Below are positions 25,388 through 32,731 of a DNA stretch of 64,000 nt, piece after piece. The notes beneath the pieces were generated by a model. It made no database searches, had not been told where the DNA came from, and saw only the letters and a list, made by a program, of their open reading frames with translations. Positions within the stretch are counted from its first letter, which is position 1, and each line of letters starts with the position of its first letter. This DNA comes from Paenibacillus rigui (GTDB lineage: Bacteria; Bacillota; Bacilli; Paenibacillales; NBRC-103111): the NCBI RefSeq assembly GCF_002234615.1, contig NZ_NMQW01000050.1, forward strand, positions 1 through 64,000. Direction: 5' to 3'. The translations under genes and the position numbers were made by a program.

Positions 25388-27466
25388 GTGTCGAATCCGC
25401 GCAACAATGCTGCTTCCCCGTCTCCCAAGCCCAAAACCGAAGAGCTCCAGCCCACGGGTTGGTTCCGGCGCTTGAAATCGATTGGCTCCTTCAGCTTCTC
25501 CATGCTCATCATTGGCGCTGCGGTTTTATTCGTTCTGCTCTTATATATGCGTTCCCAAGCTTTGCCCGTTTCTCAAATGGGGCCTTCCACGGAAATTTAT
25601 GATGTGCATGGCGAGGTGCTGGAGACGATGAACGGGGGCAAAAATCGGCAGGAGGTGCCTCTCGATCAAATCTCGCCGATCTTGATCCAGGCGACGCTCG
25701 CGATCGAGGACCGTAATTTCTACAATCATTATGGCTTCGATATTCGCGGAATCGCAAGGGCCGCGGTCGTCAATCTGCAGCATATGGCCAAGGTGCAGGG
25801 CGCCGGGACGATCACCCAGCAGCTCGCACGAAATTTGTACCTTTCCCATGAGCGCACTTGGACAAGAAAGCTGAAGGAGACGTACTACGCGGTGCAAATG
25901 GAGCTGCAGATGGGCAAGGATGAGATTCTGGATGAATATTTGAACCAAATTTATTACGGACATTCCACCTATGGCATTCAGGCGGCCTCCAAGCTGTTCT
26001 TCGGCAAGGATGCGAAGGAGCTGACGCTCGCGGAAAGCGCTATGCTGGCAGGCATTCCAAAGGGGCCGCGATACTACTCCCCCTATTACGATATGAAAAG
26101 CGCCAAGGAGCGGCAGGAAACCGTCCTGCAAACGATGGTGACCTCTGGCATTATTACGCAGCAGATCGCGGATCAGGCCAAGCGGGAAAAGCTGACGATT
26201 CTTCCGCTGGAGCCCAAGAAGCAAGCGATAGCCGGTTATTTCCGCGATTATGTCCGCAGCCTCGCTACCGAGAAGCTGGGCATTACCGAGGATCAGTTCG
26301 AGGACGGCGGCTACAAGGTGTATACGACGCTGGATGCATCGGCGCAAAAAATTGCCGAGGAGGTCGTCTCTACCCAGCTGGCCAAGTACGGCGAAATGCA
26401 GGCCGCTTTGGTGGCGATCGACCCGCGCAGCGGATATGTCAAGGCTATGGTTGGCGGCCGCGACTATAATCAGAACCAATACAACCGGGCCCTCTCCAAT
26501 ACCCGTCAGCCGGGGTCCTCGTTCAAGCCTGTCGTCTATGTGACAGCACTGCAGCAGAAGCAGTATACCGCGGTGACGAGGTTCAAAAGCGAGCCGATGA
26601 CGTTCACCTACGATAACGGACGCCAGACGTATACGCCCGGCAACTTCGGCAACACATATAATGGCTGGATCGATCTCAGGCAAGCGATTGCCAAGTCGGA
26701 CAACATTTTCGCCGTGCATACCATTCTGGACGTCGGTCCGGAAAATGTCATCGCCATGGCGCGTAAAATGGGCATCAACAGCCCGATGAAGCCGCTGCCT
26801 TCCTTGGCGCTCGGGACGTACCCCGTTAGCCCATTTGAGATGGCTTCCGCATTCGGCATCTTCGCGAACCAAGGGGTGCGGGTCGAGCCGACGGCGATTG
26901 TACGCATTGAGGATAACCGGGGGAAAACCGTCTATGCATCGGCACCCGCCCAAGAAAAGGTCATCGAGCCTTCCTATACTTACGTCATGACGCAGCTGAT
27001 GGAGAGCGTGTTCGAGACCGGAGGCACAGGCAACCGGGTATCCGCCGTGCTGAAGCGCCCCGTGGCCGGAAAAACCGGCACGACGAACACCGATGCCTGG
27101 CTTGTCGGCTACACGCCGGAGCTTTCCACCGCCGTCTGGGTCGGCTACGATAAAGACCGCAATATTAATGCGGTGGAATCGCACCTGGCCGCACCGATCT
27201 TCGCGGACTTTACCGAGCGCGCGCTGGAATCGGTACCGCCGAAGCTATTTGAGGCCCCGGACAACGTTGTGAGCGTCTACATTGATCAGGCCACCGGCAA
27301 GCTGGCGAACGACAGCTGCCCGAACTCCCGGCTGGAGGCGTTCGTTCAAGGCACCGAGCCGACGGAGTACTGCACCGAGCAGCCTGCGAAGGACAACGCA
27401 GCACCGTCCAAGCCGAAAGGCAACGGCACGTGGTGGCAGGATTTGAAGCGCTGGTGGAATGAATAA
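25388..27466 (+). CDS. pbpG: Class A penicillin-binding protein, PbpG-like
   Basis: A 692-residue bifunctional peptidoglycan synthase. After one membrane anchor (about 33-53), the GT51 glycosyltransferase has its catalytic Glu107 in AIEDRNFYNHYG. The transpeptidase has SxxK at S377-K380 (PGSSFKP), SDN at 437-439 and KTGTT from 562. A short C-terminal Pro/Lys/Trp tail follows. The start is GTG at 25388, seven bases after AAGGAGG; an ATG one base from that site is less likely. The length and the position divergent from speE match B. subtilis pbpG, a forespore PBP that helps shape the germ-cell wall. I cannot confirm the sporulation sigma-G promoter expected for it. Confidence 0.9.
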   Translation: MSNPRNNAASPSPKPKTEELQPTGWFRRLKSIGSFSFSMLIIGAAVLFVLLLYMRSQALPVSQMGPSTEIYDVHGEVLETMNGGKNRQEVPLDQISPILIQATLAIEDRNFYNHYGFDIRGIARAAVVNLQHMAKVQGAGTITQQLARNLYLSHERTWTRKLKETYYAVQMELQMGKDEILDEYLNQIYYGHSTYGIQAASKLFFGKDAKELTLAESAMLAGIPKGPRYYSPYYDMKSAKERQETVLQTMVTSGIITQQIADQAKREKLTILPLEPKKQAIAGYFRDYVRSLATEKLGITEDQFEDGGYKVYTTLDASAQKIAEEVVSTQLAKYGEMQAALVAIDPRSGYVKAMVGGRDYNQNQYNRALSNTRQPGSSFKPVVYVTALQQKQYTAVTRFKSEPMTFTYDNGRQTYTPGNFGNTYNGWIDLRQAIAKSDNIFAVHTILDVGPENVIAMARKMGINSPMKPLPSLALGTYPVSPFEMASAFGIFANQGVRVEPTAIVRIEDNRGKTVYASAPAQEKVIEPSYTYVMTQLMESVFETGGTGNRVSAVLKRPVAGKTGTTNTDAWLVGYTPELSTAVWVGYDKDRNINAVESHLAAPIFADFTERALESVPPKLFEAPDNVVSVYIDQATGKLANDSCPNSRLEAFVQGTEPTEYCTEQPAKDNAAPSKPKGNGTWWQDLKRWWNE

Positions 27467-27520
27467 GCAGCGCCCCTCCAGGGTGAACAACCATCCTGAC
27501 ATGAGGTTGTAGACAAAAAT

Positions 27521-27562
27521 GCGCCCCATCCCGCTTCTCCGGCGGGTTGGGGCGCGTTTTTC
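27521..27562. terminator. Strong terminator after pbpG, usable on both strands
   Basis: The stem GCGCCCCATCCCGC / GCGGGTTGGGGCGC, with TTTTT to the right and AAAAAT to the left. It also ends the convergent methyltransferase gene. Confidence 0.92.
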
Positions 27563-27593
27563 GGTTTGGGCAGCGGTACGTACGAGCCGCGAT

Positions 27594-28343
27594 CTATTTT
27601 CGAGCGATAAGCATGAACCGCTGCGCATTCGTGCGAATGCCTTGGGGCGTCGAATGCTCAGCAACAAACCGGGCCAGGCATGCAGCGTCCCCCTCCATTT
27701 GACCGTAGTCAGGAATGATCGGCGTATGGGCAAGAAGGAATGACAGATCGTCCACGGATTCATAATACTCAACTGTATCCCATTCCAGGATTTCGAGCTC
27801 GCGGAACGCGGCAGCAGATAGTTCCTCTTTGTACTTCTGAAGCAAAGCCCCCGCTTGGGTATCCAGGTGCTGGCCTCGGCCGAACGCCTGCTTCAAAAGC
27901 CATTTGTCCCGTTCTCCAACCTGCTGTGTCAGGAAATACCCGCCCGGCCGGAGCACTCGCGCCGCCTCATTCGCATCGAATGCGGAATGGCGGCAGGTCA
28001 CCAGGTCAAAAAAGCCATCAGGGAAGTCCAGCCGACGCGCATCCATCCTCAAAAAACGGACGTTCGGCTTCGCCAGCTTGCGTCCGTTGTCCACGGCCGT
28101 TCGGACCATGGACTCGGAGCGGTCAATGCCTACCAGCAGCAAAGCCTCCTCCGCATGCGGCAGTATCCGCTCTCCCCCTCCCGTACCGATATCGAGCCAC
28201 AGTGCGGAGCGCCCGCAGCGCTTGGCCGATTCTTCGTACACATCCCGTTCTTCGCCCTCGATCCGGCTTCTAACCGAGCTGAAATCCCATCCGTTGGCAA
28301 GGCCGATCCGATCGTAAAACAGTTGTTCCTCTTCTTCCGCCAT
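27594..28343 (-). CDS. Class I SAM-dependent methyltransferase
   Basis: A 249-residue protein with the SAM-binding motif I LWLDIGTGGG (48-57), an acidic strand-2 end (VGIDRSESM), the motif around MDARRLDFPDGFFDLVTCRH (in parts) and ARVLRPGGYFLTQ. It belongs to the Methyltransf_11/25 group whose substrates range from small molecules to tRNA and cannot be told from sequence. AGGGGGAA precedes the ATG. It is a single gene sharing its terminator with pbpG. Confidence 0.82.
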   Translation of the reverse strand: MAEEEEQLFYDRIGLANGWDFSSVRSRIEGEERDVYEESAKRCGRSALWLDIGTGGGERILPHAEEALLLVGIDRSESMVRTAVDNGRKLAKPNVRFLRMDARRLDFPDGFFDLVTCRHSAFDANEAARVLRPGGYFLTQQVGERDKWLLKQAFGRGQHLDTQAGALLQKYKEELSAAAFRELEILEWDTVEYYESVDDLSFLLAHTPIIPDYGQMEGDAACLARFVAEHSTPQGIRTNAQRFMLIARK

Positions 28344-28549
28344 CCTGAATTCCCCCTATTCATTAATGATATATTTACCGCCTTTACAGCTGCTTCATGC
28401 TGGTAAAATAATAAGCGCTTCCATATCCAATGGGCAAGTGACTGTTTTTTTCTACTCAAACTCGGCGTCAGTTAGCCCGTCTTATTGAAATTGCATTTGC
28501 TCCCCCTTATGCTAAAGAGAAAGAAACGGAAACCTTAGGAGGCGTTCCC

Positions 28550-29113
28550 ATGAACCTTGCATTACAGTCGATCCATACGTTGACCCGGCAGTTCGAAGCA
28601 GCAGGCATCCCGTACGCCTCAGGCGGCAGCGGCTTGCTCTACAGTCTCGGCCTTGCCAGACAGGTACGTGATTGGGATCTAACCACGGATGCCGCTTATG
28701 GGGAAGTGGCCGTAATTTTAGACGAGCTGGGGTTGGTTTGGCATCGCGCAGCGGCTGGGGATTATCCTTTTGCAAGCAGCTATCGGATAACGATCAAGGA
28801 GGCTGCGGATGCCTCTGGAGAGACGATGCCGATCGATTTGATCGGAAGCTTCGCCATCCATAGCGAATCCGGCCTATGCCGGCTCCCGAGTCTTGCGGCG
28901 TTCGAATGGGAGGGGTTGCGCATGGCCTCCCCGGAAGTATGGGCCGCAGCCTATTCCCTTATGGGCAGGCAAGACAAAGCGGAGGCGCTATGGTCGTATC
29001 TCCGGCAGCACGGCGCCAATAAGAGAGCGGTGTCCCGGATGGCTGCCGAACCGCTTCCTCCGGGAATCCGATCCAGGCTGATGGAAATTCCGGCAGCCGA
29101 GGGTACGGAATAA
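28550..29113 (+). CDS. Nucleotidyltransferase-fold protein, unknown substrate
   Basis: A 187-residue protein. The segment GGSGLLYSLGL followed by VRDWDLTTD (about 23-46) has the GG/GS helix and the D-x-D pair of the minimal nucleotidyltransferase fold found in AbiEii-like toxins and aminoglycoside adenylyltransferases. A third acidic residue may be D97 in MPIDLIGSFA. No antitoxin-like gene is adjacent, so a toxin role is not supported. A TTAGGAGG site precedes the ATG. I cannot assign a reaction; family placement rests on the active-site pattern only. Confidence 0.6.
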   Translation: MNLALQSIHTLTRQFEAAGIPYASGGSGLLYSLGLARQVRDWDLTTDAAYGEVAVILDELGLVWHRAAAGDYPFASSYRITIKEAADASGETMPIDLIGSFAIHSESGLCRLPSLAAFEWEGLRMASPEVWAAAYSLMGRQDKAEALWSYLRQHGANKRAVSRMAAEPLPPGIRSRLMEIPAAEGTE

Positions 29114-29318
29114 GGTATGGAACAAGGCCCAAAGCCCAGCCGCCATTTCATAGGGTTGCAGAAAAAGTTGCGGCTGCATGGACGGATCGTTCTTCCGATC
29201 GCTATTGTCCTTTTTCCGCTCATACAGAAACTTCCTTCCCCTCCGCAGCGTTTAATAAGGAAAGACCCAAGTGCTTCCACTCTTGGAAATTCCAATACAG
29301 CAGGGCAGGGATCCTACT

Positions 29319-29996
29319 TTGAAAATGAAACTAAAAAAATCATGGAAGACCTGGATGACCGTCGGTCTGATCTGCATCGCTCCTTTGTTAGGCCTGTACG
29401 GTATGAATGAGGCGGTAAAAACGGAAGCCTCCCGCTACATCGTCAGCCCGGAGAACGCTCCTCAAGCCGATGCGATTCTCGTGCTGGGAGCAAGAGTTTA
29501 TTCGAACGGCTCCGTATCCAGCATATTGAATGACCGGCTCGAGACCGCCCTGGAGCTTGCGCAGGCCGGCAAATCCGACCGCTTTATTGTCAGCGGCGAC
29601 CATGGCCAAGTCGAATACGATGAAGTGAACACGATGCGCAGCTTCCTCGAGGCGCGCCAAATCCCGCGAGAGCATATTTTTATGGACCACGCCGGGTTCA
29701 GCACCTATGAAAGCATGTACCGGGCCCGGGATATTTTCCAGGTAAAGAAGGTATTGATCGTCACCCAGCAGTACCACTTGATGCGGGCGGTATATACAGC
29801 TCGTCAAATGGGATTGGAGGCGTACGGCATCGCGTCCGACAAGCAGTCGTACCCGGGGATGCCCCGCTATGAGCTTCGCGAGGTGCTTGCCCGCAGCAAA
29901 GATTTCGTATGGCTTCATCTGCTGAAGCCGAAGCCTACTTATCTTGGCGACCCGATTCCGATTACAGGCGACGGGCGCTTGACCGCAGATCGTTGA
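29319..29996 (+). CDS. SanA/YdcF-like (DUF218) membrane-anchored protein
   Basis: A 225-residue protein with one N-terminal membrane anchor (WMTVGLICIAPLLGLYG) and an extracytoplasmic DUF218 domain. The family pattern is visible: ADAILVLGARV, a conserved SxxLxxRL, FIVSGD, GFSTYESMYRA and VTQQYHLMRAVYTA. SanA in E. coli affects vancomycin entry at high temperature, and the family is otherwise linked to envelope polymers with unknown chemistry. The start is TTG at 29319, eight bases after AGGG, with ATG at 29325 as the alternative. Confidence 0.82.
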   Translation: MKMKLKKSWKTWMTVGLICIAPLLGLYGMNEAVKTEASRYIVSPENAPQADAILVLGARVYSNGSVSSILNDRLETALELAQAGKSDRFIVSGDHGQVEYDEVNTMRSFLEARQIPREHIFMDHAGFSTYESMYRARDIFQVKKVLIVTQQYHLMRAVYTARQMGLEAYGIASDKQSYPGMPRYELREVLARSKDFVWLHLLKPKPTYLGDPIPITGDGRLTADR

Positions 29997-30098
29997 CATA
30001 TTCCTTCTTTTAACAAAATGTCCAATAACGCCGCTTGAAGAGAGGCGTGGATTAGGCATACAATAGAACAATAACCGTTAGCAGGAAAGGTCGCATCT

Positions 30099-30677
30099 AT
30101 GAAGCTCATATTAGACCGTGTTCATATCCGCCCCTTCACCTTGGCCGACGCAGAGCCGCTTAGGGAGCTGCGGGTGCATAACCGGGACTATTTCCGTCCG
30201 TACGAGCCGGCGCGACCGGACAGTCATTTCACTTTGGATTATCAGAAGGACCTGATTCGCACCAGCTGGCGGGATGCCCAGAAGGATGCAGGCTACATAT
30301 TCGGTATTTTCCTGAATGAAAATGCCAAGCTGATCGGACGCGTCTCCCTGACCGCCGTGTTCCGGGGACCGTGGCAGAATGCGAACATCGGCTATTATAT
30401 GGATCAGCGATACACGGGCTGCGGCTACATGACGGAGGCCGTTCGCTTGGCGATCCAGTATGCTTTTACCGAAATCGGTCTGCATCGCCTGCAAGGCGCT
30501 GTGATGCCGCGCAATACCCGGAGTATCCGGGTGCTGGAGAAGGCGGGCTTTCGTTACGAAGGCTTGGCGCGCAGCTATCTCCATATTCATGAGGTGTGGG
30601 AGGATCACGGGATCTATGCCATGACCAGCGAAGAATGGGATACTGAGGCAAGACAGAGAGTGGGAATGATTCCTTAG
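30099..30677 (+). CDS. RimJ/RimL-type GNAT acetyltransferase
   Basis: A 192-residue N-acetyltransferase with the RimJ/RimL arrangement: an N-terminal RVHIRPFTLADAEPLREL, the acetyl-CoA loop near NIGYYMDQRYTGCGYMTEA (about 94-112), and the end motif RNTRSIRVLEKAGFRYEG. Relatives acetylate the N-terminal Ser/Ala of ribosomal proteins, or unrelated amines; which one applies here is not visible. AGGAAAGG precedes the ATG. The next gene begins 16 bases downstream, so the two are probably co-transcribed. Confidence 0.88.
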   Translation: MKLILDRVHIRPFTLADAEPLRELRVHNRDYFRPYEPARPDSHFTLDYQKDLIRTSWRDAQKDAGYIFGIFLNENAKLIGRVSLTAVFRGPWQNANIGYYMDQRYTGCGYMTEAVRLAIQYAFTEIGLHRLQGAVMPRNTRSIRVLEKAGFRYEGLARSYLHIHEVWEDHGIYAMTSEEWDTEARQRVGMIP

Positions 30678-30693
30678 CAAGGAGAACGCCATC

Positions 30694-31062
30694 ATGTTGA
30701 TTGAATTAGGAGTATATGCACTTCTTTCTTTTGTCTTACTGCGAGTTATTCTTAAAAAGCCCCAGCTCGGGGCAGGCTATGCTGCAAGCTCGCTTGTGTT
30801 TTTTTCAACGACACTATGGTTCGTTACGTTTTTCAGCAAGGCGCCGGTAGAGCTTTTCCATATTGGGAATGCGCTGTGGCCCATTCACGATTTGATCAAC
30901 CTGCTGACGTATGCCATCATTTCCTTGATCGCAGCCGTCGTTTCATATGTATTTCCCGATCGTTCGATGAAAAGGATCTGGAGACGCGGCGTTGTACTGG
31001 GAGCCGTATGCTCCTTCTTCTATACACTGCTGACCAGCAGCTTGGGCTTCTTCCTTATATAG
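30694..31062 (+). CDS. Small four-helix membrane protein, unknown
   Basis: A 122-residue hydrophobic protein with about four membrane segments (3-20, 28-47, 63-86, 100-120). No motif or family recognised. It follows the GNAT gene by 16 bases with an AAGGAG site, and precedes the phosphoesterase by 54 bases. The clean ribosome site, codon use like its neighbours and absence of competing frames argue that it is real. Confidence 0.65.
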   Translation: MLIELGVYALLSFVLLRVILKKPQLGAGYAASSLVFFSTTLWFVTFFSKAPVELFHIGNALWPIHDLINLLTYAIISLIAAVVSYVFPDRSMKRIWRRGVVLGAVCSFFYTLLTSSLGFFLI

Positions 31063-31116
31063 CGGAGATGCAGCGGAATATAATATGTAGAGATGGAAAA
31101 TAGGGAGGCTACCGCG

Positions 31117-31863
31117 ATGGAAAAAATAGCTGTCCTGTCGGACATACACGGGAATATTCCCGCACTCGATGCCGTACTCGATGATATTCGCGGCCGCGGC
31201 CTCGCACGCGTTATTTGCCTCGGGGATCTGGTCGGCAAAGGGCCTCACCCGGAGGTGGCGGTGGACCGGATTCGCGAGGTATGCGATACGGTCGTCATGG
31301 GCAACTGGGACCATCTGGTCGCCCAGCCAACCGAGCATGAGGACCTGCGGTGGCACCAGAGGCGTCTGGGTGAAGAACGGCTCCGCTGGCTCGGCAGCCT
31401 TCCCTTCTCACATGAGCTCTTGATGAGCGGCAAAACCATCCGCCTCTTCCACGCCTCTCCCGTTAGCGTCTATACCCGCGTACAGCCGTGGGCGCCAATG
31501 GAAGACCGGCTTGCGATGTTCGAGCATACGGAGCAGACCGGAACGCCGGCCGACGGACGGCTGCCCGATGTCGTCGGGTACGGCGATATCCATAATGCTT
31601 ATGTGCAGCATTTTCAGGGACGCACCCTGTTCAATACCGGAAGCGTAGGCAATCCGCTGGAGCTTCCTCAGGCCTCCTATGCGATATTGGAAGGACAGGC
31701 AGGCAGCTCCAGTCCGGCCTCCTTCTCCATTCAGCTGGTTCGTGTGCCTTATGACATCGAGCTTGCGGTTCGCCAGGCGGAGGAGGAGCAGATGCCGGCG
31801 CTCGCCCCCTACATTCAAGAGCTGCGGACCGGCCGTTACCGGGGACTTAAGGATAAGGGGTAA
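31117..31863 (+). CDS. Metallophosphoesterase (YfcE/DUF2436-like phosphodiesterase group)
   Basis: A 248-residue cytoplasmic phosphoesterase with the ligands DIHGN, GDLVGKGPHP, GNWDH, the histidine of LFHASP and GYGDIHNAY. The expected final GHTH is replaced by GDIH, so the last metal site is altered. The C-terminal barrel-like part ends with a helix-rich extension. The start is ATG at 31117 after GGGAGG. No substrate can be named; relatives act on diadenosine polyphosphates, cyclic nucleotides or phosphoproteins. Confidence 0.82.
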   Translation: MEKIAVLSDIHGNIPALDAVLDDIRGRGLARVICLGDLVGKGPHPEVAVDRIREVCDTVVMGNWDHLVAQPTEHEDLRWHQRRLGEERLRWLGSLPFSHELLMSGKTIRLFHASPVSVYTRVQPWAPMEDRLAMFEHTEQTGTPADGRLPDVVGYGDIHNAYVQHFQGRTLFNTGSVGNPLELPQASYAILEGQAGSSSPASFSIQLVRVPYDIELAVRQAEEEQMPALAPYIQELRTGRYRGLKDKG

Positions 31864-31893
31864 CCGATGGTTGATGCGGCAAAAATAATACAC

Positions 31894-31924
31894 AAAAAGG
31901 CAGACCCGGGGGTCTGCCTTTTTG
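31894..31924. terminator. Bidirectional terminator, phosphoesterase and ywhD
   Basis: AAAAAGGCAGACCC and its inverted complement TTTTT form a compact hairpin between the two convergent genes. Confidence 0.9.
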
Positions 31925-31929
31925 CTGTC

Positions 31930-31952
31930 CTAGTATATGTTGCATATACTAG
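31930..31952. repeat. Perfect inverted repeat CTAGTATATG-TTG-CATATACTAG
   Basis: Ten-base perfect arms around TTG. It lies right after the terminator and 60 bases beyond the ywhD stop, with no T-tract. It is not part of a visible promoter, and its role is unclear. Confidence 0.6.
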
Positions 31953-32012
31953 GCATTAGTATACATCGTAGCCACGGAATTGTACAATGGACGTCACATA
32001 ATGTACATATTT

Positions 32013-32528
32013 TCAGCCAAGAGCCTCTTTTAAATCGTCGTTGGAGTTGTCCCACATCGCGGGATTGTACTCCATCAGCAGTTTCTTCAATGCGGCTTTC
32101 TCGCGTTCGCCCAAATTTTCAAGCATAATGCGGCGTTTCAGCGCGTAATCCATCCGGTTTACATGATCGGCAAGAATCTTCCAGCCGCGCTTGGCTTCCG
32201 GGTCCACCGTCATCTCGCAGGACGTCACGCCCGCGTAATACATCCCCGTTTCCTTGCGGTCCGCAGCAACCCAGACGATGAAGCAGGTCCGGCCGTTCGG
32301 CGCATCCTCTTTGTTCACGGAAAACTTGATTCCCTTCTCCACCTTGCTCTTCGCATGCAGCGCTCCCATATCCAGGTACGCCTCGTCCCCGTCTATAATG
32401 ACGCTGGACAGCTGGCTTAGATCGATTGACCCCGCGCCAAACCCTTTATGCTCCACCTTGCCGCTGACAATATTTAGAGCATTCAGCTTCTTCGGCTTGT
32501 CTGCCGGCTGATTGTTATTTATATCCAT
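32013..32528 (-). CDS. ywhD: YwhD family protein
   Basis: A 171-residue protein of the YwhD family, recognisable by KGFGAGSIDLSQLS, YLDMGALHAKSKVEKGIKF (in two parts), VWVAADRKETGMYYAGVTSCEM and the end DLKEALG. In B. subtilis ywhD is next to pbpG. Here six genes lie between them. Function is unknown. The start at 32528 gives the family length. The frame extends to 32597, where a KWDG-x9-KWDG duplication appears, and neither start has a strong ribosome site, so the N-terminus is uncertain. Confidence 0.82.
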   Translation of the reverse strand: MDINNNQPADKPKKLNALNIVSGKVEHKGFGAGSIDLSQLSSVIIDGDEAYLDMGALHAKSKVEKGIKFSVNKEDAPNGRTCFIVWVAADRKETGMYYAGVTSCEMTVDPEAKRGWKILADHVNRMDYALKRRIMLENLGEREKAALKKLLMEYNPAMWDNSNDDLKEALG

Positions 32529-32731
32529 GGAGGCACCGTCCCATTTGCTGAAATATTTTTGGTTTCCATCCCATTTTAGCGAATAACGACGGGTCATTTC
32601 CAGTCATAATTAAAAAAATTTCTTCCGGCCCCGTCGCTGCGGGTGAAAACTCTTTTTGGACGAGACAGAAATATTCCTCGGAATGACGACATATACATGC
32701 TGTAGATGCTTGTCAACGGGGTGAAAAAGTG

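Noticed and set aside
25541-27184. 547-codon open frame antisense to pbpG
   Set aside because: No ribosome site, no family resemblance, and it mirrors a well-supported PBP gene. It arises from GC-ending codons in the sense gene.
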